The notes beneath the pieces were generated by a model. The model was not told the DNA's origin. It did no database searches and saw only the letters and a list, made by a program, of their open reading frames with translations. The translations under genes were made by a program, and so were the position numbers. From Bosea sp. PAMC 26642 (lineage in GTDB: Bacteria > Pseudomonadota > Alphaproteobacteria > Rhizobiales > Beijerinckiaceae), in contig NZ_CP014301.1 in NCBI RefSeq assembly GCF_001562255.1, positions 186,001 through 250,000 of the forward strand: a stretch of DNA of 64,000 nucleotides, in the 5' to 3' direction. Position 1 is the stretch's first letter, and every line of letters starts with the position of its first letter. Below are positions 8,519-18,020 of this stretch, one piece after another.

Positions 8519-9544
8519 CTACCGGATCAGCGGCGGCAGCGCGTCGCCGCGCGGATGGTCGACCGTGCGCGCATCGAAGCCGACGCGCTCGCCGATCAGA
8601 TAGAGCGGCCGTCGCTTCACCTCGGCGAAGATGCGCCCGACATATTCGCCGATCAGTCCAAGCGATATCAGCTGGATGCCGGAGAAAAACATGATCGAGA
8701 CGATCAGCGAAGGAAAGCCGGGCAGGTCGGTGCCGAAGAACAGCGTCCGTATCAGGAAGAACAGCGCGGTGAAGGCGGCGATGATCGCGATCATCACCCC
8801 TGTCCAGGTCGCAACCTTGAGCGGCACGGTCGAGAACGACGACAGCCCGTCGAAGGCGAAGCTGAACAGCCTGCGGTATCTGAACTTCGTCTCGCCATGG
8901 ATGCGGTCGGCCACCTCGAAGGTCACGCCGGTCGAGGGGAAACCGACCCAGGCATAAAGCCCCTTCGAGAAGCGTGCGCGCTCGGGCAGGGCGCGCAGCG
9001 CATCGACCACCTTGCGGTCGAGCAGGCGGAAATCGCCGGCGCCCTCTGGCAGTTCGGTTTCGCCGAAGCTGGCGAAAAGCTGGTAGAACGCCTTGGCGAA
9101 GTTGCGCTTCAGCCGGCTCTCGCCCGCGCGGTCGGCGCGCTGGCCGTAGATGTTGAGGAAACCCTCGCGCCATTTGGCCAGGAAGATGGGGATCGTCTCG
9201 GGGGGATGCTGCAGGTCGGCATCCATAATCACGACCGCATCGCCCGCCGCATGGTCGAGCCCGGCTGCGATCGCGATTTCCTTGCCGAAATTGCGGCTGA
9301 ACGACACCGCGCTGATTCGAGGATCGCTCGCGTTCAGGAGCCGCAGCACCGCGAGCGTACCGTCGCGGCTGCCGTCGTCGATGCAGACCAACTCCCAGGA
9401 GCGGACCTCGCCGTCCAGCACGGCCTTCAGCCGTTCGACCAGGATCGGCAGATTATCGGCCTCGTTATGGACGGGCACGACGATCGACAGCTCCGGCCTT
9501 GCCGCAGCCGGTATCGAATGTGAGGCGGACGACGTTTCGGACAC
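8519..9544 (-). CDS. Family 2 glycosyltransferase with two C-terminal membrane helices (GtrB/ArnC-like)
   Basis: 341 residues from a GTG at 9544 preceded by an AGG-rich site; the open frame runs on but becomes unlike any family. A GT-A domain opens with ELSIVVPVHNEADNLP, then CIDDGSRDGT and MDADLQHPPE (DxD region), followed by the TKFRYRRLFSFAFDGLSSF amphipathic segment. Two transmembrane helices come near residues 235-300. This layout is that of enzymes loading sugars onto undecaprenyl or dolichyl phosphate. It is divergent from a ChbG/HpnK-type deacetylase gene, as in lipid A or hopanoid glycolipid modification clusters. The sugar is unknown. Confidence 0.85.
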   Translation of the reverse strand: MSETSSASHSIPAAARPELSIVVPVHNEADNLPILVERLKAVLDGEVRSWELVCIDDGSRDGTLAVLRLLNASDPRISAVSFSRNFGKEIAIAAGLDHAAGDAVVIMDADLQHPPETIPIFLAKWREGFLNIYGQRADRAGESRLKRNFAKAFYQLFASFGETELPEGAGDFRLLDRKVVDALRALPERARFSKGLYAWVGFPSTGVTFEVADRIHGETKFRYRRLFSFAFDGLSSFSTVPLKVATWTGVMIAIIAAFTALFFLIRTLFFGTDLPGFPSLIVSIMFFSGIQLISLGLIGEYVGRIFAEVKRRPLYLIGERVGFDARTVDHPRGDALPPLIR

Positions 9545-9740
9545 TGCGACCTCATTCCCGGGCTTCGCGCGGCCGGGCCATTCCTGCAACCATGCATCCG
9601 GCCGGATGACGTGGCGCGCACAGAACCTTAAAGCTTGCAGGCTCACAAGCCCCGTCGCCTGGGGCCTGCCGCCCGCAATAAACGTTTGCAACGGCGTCGC
9701 CGTCCATAGCGGGTGGCGCATGAACGAGGAACAACGACCG

Positions 9741-10580
9741 ATGGCAACCGGCTTCGTGCTCTGCGCGGACGATTTCGCCATGACCGACGGTATCAGCCGT
9801 TCGATTCTGGAGCTGCTGGAGCGGGGCAAGCTATCGGCGACGGGGGCGATGACCAACCGGCCGCATTGGGCCCGTCTCTCCTGCGAACTCGCGGTTTTCG
9901 CGCCAAAGGCGGAGCTCGGGGTACACCTCAATCTGACATGCGCGGCCCCGCTCGGCGCCATGCCGACCGTGGCGCCAGGCGGTGCGCTGCCGGCACTGGG
10001 AGAACTTGCGCGGATGGCCTTGCAGTCGGGGGCCGCGCGCGCCGAGATCGCAGCCGAGATCGCGCGGCAGTGCTCGGCATTCGAGGATGCGCTCGGTCGC
10101 CCGCCCGACTTCGTCGACGGCCACCAGCATGTCCATGTGTTGCCCGGCATCCGACATGCCGTCATCGCGGCCGTAGCCGGCCGCTATGCTCCTGGCTCGG
10201 TCTATCTGCGTGACCCGGGCGATTCGCCTTCGGCCATCCGGGCGCGTGGCGTGGCGGTTGCAAAGGCACTCGTCATCGCCGGTCTGGCGGTCGGCTTCGG
10301 GCGCAGCGCGAGCCGGGTCGGCATTCCGGTCAATCGGGGCTTCTCCGGCGTCTCTCCCTTCGACCCGAAGCGCGACTTCGGCGCGGATCTGCACAGCTTT
10401 CTGGTCAGGCCGGGACAGGCCCATCTCGTCATGTGCCATCCCGGCTTCATCGACGATGAACTGGCCCGCCTCGATCCCGTCATCGCGACTCGACCGGTCG
10501 AGCATACGGGTCTGTTGGCCTTCGAGCCGCCCGCCTCGCTCAGGATGACGCGCTTCGCAGCCCTGGATCCCAGGCTCTAG
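9741..10580 (+). CDS. ChbG/HpnK family carbohydrate deacetylase
   Basis: 279 residues from the ATG at 9741, which has a GAGGA site about ten bases upstream; an ATG at 9720 is an alternative adding seven residues. The YdjC fold is shown by [15 protein letters not shown] (metal-binding Asp pair), [14 protein letters not shown] (His), [13 protein letters not shown] (two His) and [12 protein letters not shown]. Members remove acetyl groups from chitooligosaccharides (ChbG) or act in hopanoid side-chain assembly (HpnK). The divergent polyprenyl-phosphate glycosyltransferase supports a membrane-glycolipid role, but other hpn genes are not present here. Confidence 0.85.
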   Translation: MATGFVLCADDFAMTDGISRSILELLERGKLSATGAMTNRPHWARLSCELAVFAPKAELGVHLNLTCAAPLGAMPTVAPGGALPALGELARMALQSGAARAEIAAEIARQCSAFEDALGRPPDFVDGHQHVHVLPGIRHAVIAAVAGRYAPGSVYLRDPGDSPSAIRARGVAVAKALVIAGLAVGFGRSASRVGIPVNRGFSGVSPFDPKRDFGADLHSFLVRPGQAHLVMCHPGFIDDELARLDPVIATRPVEHTGLLAFEPPASLRMTRFAALDPRL

Positions 10581-10726
10581 ATGCAGGACAGTCGCCGAAT
10601 GATCGGCACGATTGGCCGGTCATGCCGGTACCGCAATCGAAAATTTACCCGGTTCGGCCAGTCTCGATGGCAGTTCCCCGTGCCTGGGGTTCTGCATCCC
10701 CCGGATGGGGCGAGGATATCAACCCG

Positions 10727-12421
10727 ATGACGTGGTTCAAGCGATCGAAGGCGCTGGCGGAGATGGCCCGGCCGGTGCCCGGCAGGGAAGGCGTCGCGCG
10801 TTCCCTGAGCAGCAGGATCGCCGGAGCTGCCGTCGCCATCGTCGCCATTGCCACTGTTTTCAGCGTCATTGCGATCGCGCGCTACAACGATGCCAAGACC
10901 AGAGGCGACCTGGAGCAGAAGATCATCGCGCTGACGACGATGGTGGTGAACGCCTCGCCGGCACTGATCCTGGCGCGCGATACCACGACATTGGGCTACA
11001 TTCTGGAATCACTGCGCCGCGACCCGGATTTCGATGCGGGTATCGTCGCCGACGATGTGTCCGTTTTGGCGAATGCCGGGCGCAACGAGGAAGCGCGACT
11101 GTCGCTGACGCCGCGCGCCCTGACGGCGGCTCTCGGCCGCGCGCCCTGGGATGTCCTGGCGGACGTCGCCTCGACCGCGATCGAAGACAATACTTTCGTC
11201 ACAAAACTCTATGTCGTGAAGGTTGGCGGACATCAGAAGCAGATCGGCTATATCGCGATCCGCTTCGACAAGACCCGCCTCGTCGCCCGCGCCGCCTGGG
11301 AGCAACTCGTCACCATCGGTTTCGGCGTCCTGATCCTGTTGATTATGGGACCGCTGCTCTGGGTTTCGCTGTCGCGTACCATGAAGCCGCTGCAAAGCAT
11401 GACGAGGGCGATCGTCAGTATTTCCGACGGCAATCTCGACACGCCGATCGATGCCGTCGGTCGCCGCGACGAGATCGGCGCCATTGCCCATGCTCTCGGT
11501 ATCCTCAAGATCAGGCTGGCGGAACGCGCGACGCTGCAGGAGAAGCAGCATGTCTCCGAAGCCGAGCGTCGCCAGCATCAGCACGGCGTCGATGAAGCGA
11601 TCGCGCTGTTTCGCGGTGAGGTCGGTGTCGCGCTGGAAGCGTTCAAGAGCAATGCCGACCGCATGAGCGAGGCCTCGGACGGTCTCGCCCGGGTCGCCGC
11701 GGAATCCTCCGGACGCGCCGCCCGCGCGGCCCAGAATTCGCAGGGCGCCTCCAACAATGTCGAAAGCGCGGCCCAGGCGGCCGAGGAAATGGGCGCCGCC
11801 ATCCGCGAGGTCGAATTCCAGGTCCGGCGCGTGCGCATGGAGATCGTCGAAGCCGCCTCGATCTCGCGCGACACGGCAAGCTCGGTTCGGGCGCTCGACG
11901 AAACGGCGCGTGCCATCGGCGAGGTCGTCAACCTGATCCGCGACATCGCCGCCCAGACCAACCTGCTCGCGCTCAACGCCACGATCGAGGCCGCCCGGGC
12001 CGGTGAGGCGGGGCGTGGCTTTGCCGTCGTCGCCTCCGAGGTCAAGAGCCTGGCATCCCAGACGGCCGATGCGACCGACCGCATCGTCACGCAGGTCGGC
12101 GCCATCCAGGGCGCGACCGGCGAGGTCGTCGGCGCCATCCAGAATATCGCCGAGCGTATGGGCGCCATCGAGAACTTCGCCAACGCGGTCGCGACCTCGA
12201 TCGAGCAGCAGGCCATCGCCACGGGCGAGATCGCCAGCGGCGTCGCCATGGCTTCCTCCTCCGCCTTGTCGGTCTCGAGCGACCTCAGCGTGCTCGCCGA
12301 CAGCGTCGAGGAGACCGGGCAGTCTGCCGAACAGGTCCGCGGTGCGGCCGGCGAGGTCGCGGCCCAGGCGCTTCGCCTGCGCTCCACGGTCGATCAGTTC
12401 CTGCGCAGCGTCGCGGCCTGA
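10727..12421 (+). CDS. Methyl-accepting chemotaxis protein
   Basis: 564 residues from the ATG at 10727, which has GAGGA about ten bases upstream; an ATG at 10622 is possible but adds an atypical N-terminus. TM1 spans about 30-52, a periplasmic sensor of about 140 residues follows, and TM2 spans about 193-215. Next come HAMP ([13 protein letters not shown]) and a long coiled-coil signalling domain. The tip carries [20 protein letters not shown] and the [13 protein letters not shown] element that binds CheA/CheW. The ligand domain resembles no family I recognise with confidence. No che genes are adjacent, so it is an orphan receptor. A strong hairpin terminator follows. Confidence 0.95.
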   Translation: MTWFKRSKALAEMARPVPGREGVARSLSSRIAGAAVAIVAIATVFSVIAIARYNDAKTRGDLEQKIIALTTMVVNASPALILARDTTTLGYILESLRRDPDFDAGIVADDVSVLANAGRNEEARLSLTPRALTAALGRAPWDVLADVASTAIEDNTFVTKLYVVKVGGHQKQIGYIAIRFDKTRLVARAAWEQLVTIGFGVLILLIMGPLLWVSLSRTMKPLQSMTRAIVSISDGNLDTPIDAVGRRDEIGAIAHALGILKIRLAERATLQEKQHVSEAERRQHQHGVDEAIALFRGEVGVALEAFKSNADRMSEASDGLARVAAESSGRAARAAQNSQGASNNVESAAQAAEEMGAAIREVEFQVRRVRMEIVEAASISRDTASSVRALDETARAIGEVVNLIRDIAAQTNLLALNATIEAARAGEAGRGFAVVASEVKSLASQTADATDRIVTQVGAIQGATGEVVGAIQNIAERMGAIENFANAVATSIEQQAIATGEIASGVAMASSSALSVSSDLSVLADSVEETGQSAEQVRGAAGEVAAQALRLRSTVDQFLRSVAA

Positions 12422-12445
12422 GCGGCGCAGCGTCGGTTCAACGAA

Positions 12446-12469
12446 AAACGGGGCCGTAAGGCCCCGTTT
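12446..12469. terminator. Bidirectional intrinsic terminator
   Basis: AAACGGGGCC and GGCCCCGTTT form a perfect 10-bp stem with a GTAA loop. A and T flanks on both sides suit both convergent genes, the chemotaxis receptor and sodB. Confidence 0.9.
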
Positions 12470-12490
12470 CGATCAGAACTGTCGCAGGCC

Positions 12491-13093
12491 TCAAGCCTTG
12501 GCGGCGCCGTCGTACAACTCGGCGACGTACTCCCAGTTCACCAGACTCTCCAGGAAGGCCTTGAGATAATCGGGGCGACGGTTGCGGTAGTCGATGTAGT
12601 AGGAGTGCTCCCAGACGTCGACGCCGAGGATCGGGGTGGCGCCGTTGACGAGCGGGCTCTCGCCGTTGGGGGTCTTGGAGACGGCGATCTTGCCGTCTTT
12701 CACTTCCAGCCAGGCCCAGCCCGAACCGAACTGGCCGACGCCGGCGGCGACGAAATCATCCTTGAACTTCTCGACCGAGCCGAAGGATTCGATCACGGCC
12801 TTCTCGAGCGCGCCCGGCAGCTTGCCGCCGCCATTGGGCTTCATCCACTTCCAGAAGTGCAGGTGATTGTAGTGCTGGCCGGCATTGTTGAACACGGCCG
12901 GGTTCTTGCCGTGCGAGGCCTTGACGATCTCCTCGAGCGACTTGCCCTCGAATTCGGTGCCCTTGATGGCGTTGTTGCCGTTGGTGACATAGGCGAGGTG
13001 GTGCTTGTCGTGATGGTATTCCAGCGTTTCCTTCGACATGAAGGGCTGCAGCGCATCATGGGCGTAGGGCAGGTCGGGAAGGGTGAAGGACAT
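12491..13093 (-). CDS. sodB: Superoxide dismutase, Fe/Mn type
   Basis: 200 residues starting MSFTLPDLPYAHDALQPFMS, with AAGGAGAGG just upstream. Metal ligands are visible: the first His in EYHHDKHHLAYV, His in FNNAGQHYNHLHFWKWM, Asp in ILGVDVWEHSYY and the His two residues on. The NAGQHYNH and GSGWAWL sequences are typical of iron-type or cambialistic enzymes in this class. It disproportionates superoxide in the cytoplasm. Directly upstream is a perfect tandem 15-bp repeat (13106-13135) that could affect expression. Confidence 0.95.
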   Translation of the reverse strand: MSFTLPDLPYAHDALQPFMSKETLEYHHDKHHLAYVTNGNNAIKGTEFEGKSLEEIVKASHGKNPAVFNNAGQHYNHLHFWKWMKPNGGGKLPGALEKAVIESFGSVEKFKDDFVAAGVGQFGSGWAWLEVKDGKIAVSKTPNGESPLVNGATPILGVDVWEHSYYIDYRNRRPDYLKAFLESLVNWEYVAELYDGAAKA

Positions 13094-13559
13094 GGGCGCC
13101 TCTCCTTGGGCTGTCGAAATTTGGGCTGTCGAAATCGCTTGGGTTGAGAATGGCTTCGTAATGAACGGCTTGGGCCGTCGCGGCCCGGCGGAACCTCCGC
13201 CATCCCCCGCGATAGTTAAGCGTCCCGGCGCCATGCGGCAACCGCCGCGGTCGACGAAATGCCATGTCCTGCCGGAGCGGTGGCGCTTCCAGAACCCGCC
13301 GCTGTGGCCGACAGCCCCTGCTTCGGCCCGAATCTTGGTTCCTGCAGCTGGCCTTTTGGAAACACTCTCTTATTCAATAAGTTAGAATATGATCTATTGA
13401 GAGGGGCTGTGGCCTTCTTTCGGCGGTGTCGTTGGAGCCGGATGACTTTGGGTCGAAGCGACTTGGAGTCCGAATCCGTTTCTCCGGCAAAGAGTTAGAG
13501 TAGGATGTCGTTCGAATGCCGCTTCTCGTTATTCGGCATCATGATCTAGGGATGTTGTC
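13094..13559. other. Intergenic region between sodB and the linker-protein gene
   Basis: There is no gene in these 466 bases. They hold the sodB leader with its tandem repeat, a 13-bp palindrome CTTATTCAATAAG near 13369-13381, and two similar 14-mers (AGTTAGAATATGAT at 13380, AGTTAGAGTAGGAT at 13493). The second copy opens an imperfect inverted repeat that closes with CGGCATCATGATCTAG at about 13535-13550. It looks like a worn copy of the TAGAGCATGATG-type elements common in Rhizobiales genomes. Confidence 0.5.
13106..13135. repeat. Perfect 15-bp tandem repeat upstream of sodB
   Basis: TTGGGCTGTCGAAAT occurs twice head to tail, ending 12 bases before the sodB start, and a partial third copy may follow. 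It lies in the probable 5' UTR just ahead of the ribosome binding site on the minus strand. Confidence 0.85.
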
Positions 13560-14909
13560 TTGATCACGATCTTCGGTTTGCTGGGTGTGGCTTTTCTTGG
13601 CGGCGGCGTCTGGGCCATCGTCGATGGCTGGCCCTATATGGTGCTGGAGCGGGGCTTCACCCAGGTCATCATCGGCACCGTTGCCGTCACCGGCGGCGTT
13701 ATCCTGCTGGGATTATGGTGGCTGATGATGGAACTGCGCCGGGTCAAGGCCTCGGTCTCCAGCGCAGTTGCCGCGCTGGCGATAGCGAATATGTCGGCGG
13801 GCGAGCCGGCGCCGGTGGCCTGGCCTTCGCGGCCCGTGCCGCAGCCAATGCCGGAACCGGCCGCGCCGGACTCTATCGAAGCATCGCCGGCTACCATCGG
13901 CCTCGCAGCGGCGGGTACCGCGCTCGCCGCCGGCACGCTCGCCGGGGTTGCGTCCAGGGCGACCGAGGAACCGGCTGCCGGGCCGGTCGAGACCGTTGCA
14001 CCCAAGATCGATCCTGTCGAGGAGCCTGATACACGTTGGCTCGCGCCGGAATTGAGTACGGCGCAAGGCTTCGCGCCCCTCCCGCCACGGACCGAGCCTG
14101 TCGAGGATATCCCGGAAGCGGTGCACGAAGCCGAAGCGCATGACGAGGCGGCCGCCGTACCGGTGCCGGACGTCGATCCGCTCGCGGCCGCGATTTCCGC
14201 CGCTCTCGCGGAACCATCCATTGTCATTCCGTCCGAGGAGCGGGCGCCGCCCGAGCCATCGCCTGTCGTCGTAGCCCACGATGAAGCCGACACCAGGCCG
14301 GCTGCTGAATCCTCGATCTGGTGGCCCGAGATCAACGCGTCGGCCGAACAGGATCAGGCTGCGCCTGAGACCGCGCCTCAACCCGGTGATGACCTGGCCT
14401 CCCTGCGCGAACGATTGAATACCGGCCCCGCATTGCCAGATTTGAGCGCTGATACTCCCGTCACGGAAGCGGTTCAGCCGCCGGCTGACGCCGAGAAGCC
14501 TGGCACGATCGACGCCGCCGAAGCCTGGATGAACCCGGTCTTCGCGCGGCGGGAGCCGTTTTTTGGCGAGCCGTCCGCGGAACCCGTGGCAAGCGAACCG
14601 GAATGGATCCCGTCCCCGGCCGTCCCGGCGGCCGAGCCGGAAGACCGAGCGTCATTCGACGACAGACCGCGCGAAGCAGCACTCTCGGCCGAGCCGGAGG
14701 AACGGACGGCGCTCGTTCCGGCCGCAAATATGCCTCCCGCAGCATCCGATGAGGGCGTCATTGGTGCCTACCAGGTCGGCGAAGCGCATTTCACCTTGTT
14801 TGCCGACGGTTCGATCAGGGCAAGCACGCCCGACGGCGACTATGATTTCGGCTCGATGGACGAACTCAAGACCTATCTCGCCAGCGAGAAGAGCCGGCTT
14901 GGCGTCTGA
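13560..14909 (+). CDS. Membrane-anchored protein with long acidic Pro/Ala-rich linker and small C-terminal domain
   Basis: 449 residues from a TTG at 13560; an in-frame stop just upstream and an AGGGA site support this start. Two hydrophobic segments (about 1-20 and 30-55) form a membrane hairpin. Residues about 70-400 are rich in Ala, Pro, Glu and Asp and look disordered. The last 50 residues form a compact domain (GAYQVGEAHFTLFADGSIRA then DYDFGSMDELKTYL). I do not recognise a named family. Similar proteins with a short folded C-terminus occur in Rhizobiales. It may present the C-terminal domain on a long tether, on whichever side of the membrane the tail lies. Function unknown. Confidence 0.75.
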   Translation: MITIFGLLGVAFLGGGVWAIVDGWPYMVLERGFTQVIIGTVAVTGGVILLGLWWLMMELRRVKASVSSAVAALAIANMSAGEPAPVAWPSRPVPQPMPEPAAPDSIEASPATIGLAAAGTALAAGTLAGVASRATEEPAAGPVETVAPKIDPVEEPDTRWLAPELSTAQGFAPLPPRTEPVEDIPEAVHEAEAHDEAAAVPVPDVDPLAAAISAALAEPSIVIPSEERAPPEPSPVVVAHDEADTRPAAESSIWWPEINASAEQDQAAPETAPQPGDDLASLRERLNTGPALPDLSADTPVTEAVQPPADAEKPGTIDAAEAWMNPVFARREPFFGEPSAEPVASEPEWIPSPAVPAAEPEDRASFDDRPREAALSAEPEERTALVPAANMPPAASDEGVIGAYQVGEAHFTLFADGSIRASTPDGDYDFGSMDELKTYLASEKSRLGV

Positions 14910-17108
14910 TCACGCGACTGCCTCCGGCCAGCCGTCGCCGGCGGCCTGGATTGCGAAGGCGTAGGCCAGCGCGATCTCCTTGAGCGAATCGAAACGGCCG
15001 GCCGAGCCGCCATGGCCGGCATCCATGTTGGTGTGCAGCATGATCGGGCCGCCGCCGGTCATCGTCGCGCGCAGCCGCGCCACCCATTTCGCCGGTTCCC
15101 AATAGGTCACGCGCGGGTCCGTCAGCCCGGCCATCGCTAGGATCGGCGGATAGGCCTGCGCCGTGATGTTGTCATAGGGCGAGTAGCCCCGGATCGTCTC
15201 GAAGGCGGCGATATCGGTGATCGGGTTGCCCCATTCCGGCCATTCCGGCGGCGTCAGGGGCAGGGTGTCGTCGAGGATGGTGTTCAGCACATCGACGAAC
15301 GGCACCTCCGCGATGATCCCGGCGAAGAGATGCGGCGCCAGATTGGCCACTGCCCCCATCAGCATGCCGCCGGCGCTGCCGCCCTGGGCGACGATCCGGC
15401 CGGGGCTCGTGAAGCGCTCGGCCGCCAGCATCTCGGCGGCGGCGATGAAATCGGTGAAGGTATTGGGCTTCTTGTCGCGCTTGCCGTCGAGATACCAGCC
15501 CCAGCCCTTGTCGGTGCCGCCGCGGACATGGGCGATGGCGTAGACGAAGCCGCGATCGACGAGGCTGAGCGGCGTGCTGCGGAACGACGCCGACATCGCC
15601 GAGCCGTAGGAGCCGTAGCCGTAGAGCAGGCACGGCGCCGAGCCGTCGAGCGCGGTATCGGCCCGGTGCAGCAGGGAGACGGGTACCTTCGCGCCGTCCT
15701 TGGCCGTTGCGAACACACGGCGGACGCGATAGGCCGCCGGGTCGTGGCCCGACGGCACCTCCTGGCGCTTCAGCAGGGTGCGCTCGCCGCTCGTCATCTC
15801 GTAGTCGTAGGTCTCGGCGGGCCGCGCCATCGAGGCGTAGATGAAGCGCAGCGTATCTGTGTCGAATTCGTATCCGGCATCCATGCCGAGCCCATAGGCC
15901 TCTTCCTCGAAGGCGATGGCACTTTCGGCACCGCTGGCAAGGTCGCGGATGACGATACGCGGCAGCCCATCCTCCCGTTCCAGCCGGATCAGCCGTCCCT
16001 GCAGGCAGACGTGGCTCAGGATCAGGCGTCCCGGCTTGTGCGGGACGAGGTCGTGCCACTGCTCCGGCCCCGGATCGCCGACCGGGGCGCGGACGATCTT
16101 GAAATCCTCCGCCCCGCCCGCATTGGTCAGAATCAGGAAATCCTCGCCGTGATGCTCGACATCGTACCGCCGTCCCGGCTGCCGCGGCGCAATCGTGCGG
16201 AGCTGCGCATCGGGTTCCGCCAGATTGACGATCCGAATCTCGGAGGTCTCATGATCGCTGATCGAGATCAGCAGGAACCGGCCCGACTGCGTCTCGTCGA
16301 TATCGACGAACATCCCGGCATCGTCCTCCTGATGCAGGAGCGTGTCCTGGCTGGGCTGGTCGCCCAGCCGATGGCGGAAGACTTTGGAGGGGCGGTGGTC
16401 GGCATCGACACCGACATAGAAGAACGAGCGGCTGTCCGCCGCCCAGACGATGTCGCCCGTCGTGTCGGCGATGGCATCCGGGAGATCCTTGCCGCTGGCC
16501 AGATCGCGGATGCGGATCATGTGCAGCTCGGAGCCCGCCTCGTCCGCGCTCCAGGCGAGCAGGCTGTGGTCGGGGCTGTGGACGGTGTCGCCGAGGTCGA
16601 AGAAGTCCTTTCCATCGGCCAGCATATCGGCGTCGAGCATGATCTGCTCACGACGGTTTCCACCGCCGCCTTTGCGCAGGTCGTCCTTGCCCAAGTCTTC
16701 CCGACCAGTGTCGTCCTTACCCGTTCTGGGCTTGCGGCAGATCAGCGGGTGCTCGCCGCCCTTTCGGTAGCGCGAATAGTAGAGAAACGGTCCATCGGGT
16801 CGCGGAACGCTCGAATCATCTTCCTTGATCCGCCCGCGCATCTCCTTGACGAGATCGCGCTGCAGCCCCTTCAGAGGCGCCGTCAAAGCCTTGCAATAGG
16901 CATTCTCTGCGTCGAGATGCGCGCGAATGTCGGCTGGCAGAACGTCGGGATCGCGCAGGACGTCCTTCCAGTTGGATGCGCGCAGCCAGGCATAGTCGTC
17001 GGTCAGCAGCGTGCCGTGGACGAGTCGCGTTTCGGTCCGGCGTTCGGCATGAGGCGGCGCTGCCGGGCGCTTCCCCTTGCGGTTCGATGGCGATTCAGCT
17101 GTGGACAT
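14910..17108 (-). CDS. ptrB: Oligopeptidase B (S9A prolyl oligopeptidase family)
   Basis: 732 residues from the ATG at 17108; an ATG at 17132 is an alternative without a clear ribosome site. An N-terminal beta-propeller (about 80-450) gates a C-terminal alpha/beta hydrolase domain. The catalytic triad is Ser578 in GGSAGGM, Asp664 in LTDPRV and His699 in AGHGGSAG. YGSYGSAM and HVRGGTDKGWGWY are typical of oligopeptidase B, which cuts short peptides after Arg or Lys in the cytoplasm or periplasm. Residues about 127-153 are a charged, Gly-rich insertion not expected in the family, apparently grown by duplication. The gene abuts the previous one stop to stop. Confidence 0.9.
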   Translation of the reverse strand: MSTAESPSNRKGKRPAAPPHAERRTETRLVHGTLLTDDYAWLRASNWKDVLRDPDVLPADIRAHLDAENAYCKALTAPLKGLQRDLVKEMRGRIKEDDSSVPRPDGPFLYYSRYRKGGEHPLICRKPRTGKDDTGREDLGKDDLRKGGGGNRREQIMLDADMLADGKDFFDLGDTVHSPDHSLLAWSADEAGSELHMIRIRDLASGKDLPDAIADTTGDIVWAADSRSFFYVGVDADHRPSKVFRHRLGDQPSQDTLLHQEDDAGMFVDIDETQSGRFLLISISDHETSEIRIVNLAEPDAQLRTIAPRQPGRRYDVEHHGEDFLILTNAGGAEDFKIVRAPVGDPGPEQWHDLVPHKPGRLILSHVCLQGRLIRLEREDGLPRIVIRDLASGAESAIAFEEEAYGLGMDAGYEFDTDTLRFIYASMARPAETYDYEMTSGERTLLKRQEVPSGHDPAAYRVRRVFATAKDGAKVPVSLLHRADTALDGSAPCLLYGYGSYGSAMSASFRSTPLSLVDRGFVYAIAHVRGGTDKGWGWYLDGKRDKKPNTFTDFIAAAEMLAAERFTSPGRIVAQGGSAGGMLMGAVANLAPHLFAGIIAEVPFVDVLNTILDDTLPLTPPEWPEWGNPITDIAAFETIRGYSPYDNITAQAYPPILAMAGLTDPRVTYWEPAKWVARLRATMTGGGPIMLHTNMDAGHGGSAGRFDSLKEIALAYAFAIQAAGDGWPEAVA

Positions 17109-17473
17109 CGACCTCGAACCTGGTTGCGTCATTCGCCATGCCCACATCTGGGGCTTGACTGGTAGAGAGCGCGGGGAGGGCTGGCAAGATGACTTTTTTG
17201 CCTGCCGCGCCAGCCAAATGGACATTGGGTTAGCCTAATACGTCCGGGTAGACGCAATATTCAGGCTGCTTATTCGTATTCGTTAAGAGATTGTTGGCTT
17301 GCGGGGCGGTTAACTATGCACTACGAGAAAAGCTGATCGTTGCGCTTGGCGGGATTCTATGATTCGCAGAGATTGACCTGCTGCCGACCCGGATGAGCGA
17401 AGGTTCGGCGCTGGGGAACCCAGACGATCAGGCGCGAGATTTGGTCCAATAACACATAAGGAGTGATGCCATC
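17109..17473. other. Intergenic region upstream of mucR
   Basis: No gene is visible in these 365 bases. The stretch 17225-17345 is relatively AT-rich and holds the CtrA-like partial site TTAAGAGATTGTTGG near 17285 (second half imperfect). It probably contains the mucR promoter; MucR proteins are usually autoregulated through AT-rich T-A step sites. The mucR ribosome site AAGGAG is at 17458-17463. Confidence 0.5.
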
Positions 17474-17890
17474 ATGGCTGACAATGACGGCTCGGATTAC
17501 ATCGAGCTTACCGCCGACATCGTATCTGCCTATGTCTCGAACAATTCTGTTCCTGCGGCCGAATTGCCCGCTCTGATCAACGATGTCTACGGCGCATTGA
17601 GCCACGTCGTCGCCGGCATTGCTCCCGTCGTTCCGACTGAGGCACCCAAGCCTGCGATTCCGGTCAAGAAGTCCATCACGGCCGATTATCTGATCTGCCT
17701 CGAGGATGGAAAGAAGTTCAAATCGCTCAAGCGACATCTGCGGACCCAATATAATATGTCGCCCGAGCAGTATCGCGAGAAGTGGGGCTTGCCCCCCGAC
17801 TATCCGATGGTCGCCCCGAACTACGCCGAGGCGCGCTCGCAGCTGGCGAAGAAGATGGGTCTCGGCCAGCAGCGCCGCAAGCGCCGCTGA
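17474..17890 (+). CDS. mucR: MucR/Ros family transcriptional regulator
   Basis: 138 residues. MucR proteins are global regulators of exopolysaccharide, motility, virulence and cell-cycle genes in Rhizobiales, and act as H-NS-like oligomers on AT-rich DNA. The N-terminal half ([24 protein letters not shown]) is the oligomerisation region. The C-terminal half holds the prokaryotic zinc-finger fold: Cys75 and Asp78 in [17 protein letters not shown], then His88. The fourth ligand position is Gln92 followed by Tyr93, not His, so zinc may be absent or bound differently. A basic tail ends the protein. A terminator follows at 17940-17970. Confidence 0.95.
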   Translation: MADNDGSDYIELTADIVSAYVSNNSVPAAELPALINDVYGALSHVVAGIAPVVPTEAPKPAIPVKKSITADYLICLEDGKKFKSLKRHLRTQYNMSPEQYREKWGLPPDYPMVAPNYAEARSQLAKKMGLGQQRRKRR

Positions 17891-17939
17891 TCCGGCACCA
17901 TACGATCCGAACGGCCCTCGGCCTGTTCGTCCTGAGCTT

Positions 17940-17970
17940 AAGGCCGTCGGTTCTCCGGCGGCCTTTTTAT
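17940..17970 (+). terminator. Intrinsic terminator of mucR
   Basis: AAGGCCG-T-CGG pairs with CCG-G-CGGCCTT around a TTCT loop and is followed by TTTTTAT. Confidence 0.9.
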
Positions 17971-18020
17971 TTGCGCCGGTGGCGCGAGCGGACAGCCTCG
18001 ACGAAGCGGTGAAAAAGCGC

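Noticed and set aside
15330..17165. Long antisense open frame (about 611 codons) over oligopeptidase B
   Set aside because: No recognised domain, and the opposite frame carries the complete serine triad.
17280..17300. CtrA box upstream of mucR
   Set aside because: TTAA-GAGATTG-TTGG has only one intact half; mentioned as a partial site in the intergenic entry but not claimed as a binding site.
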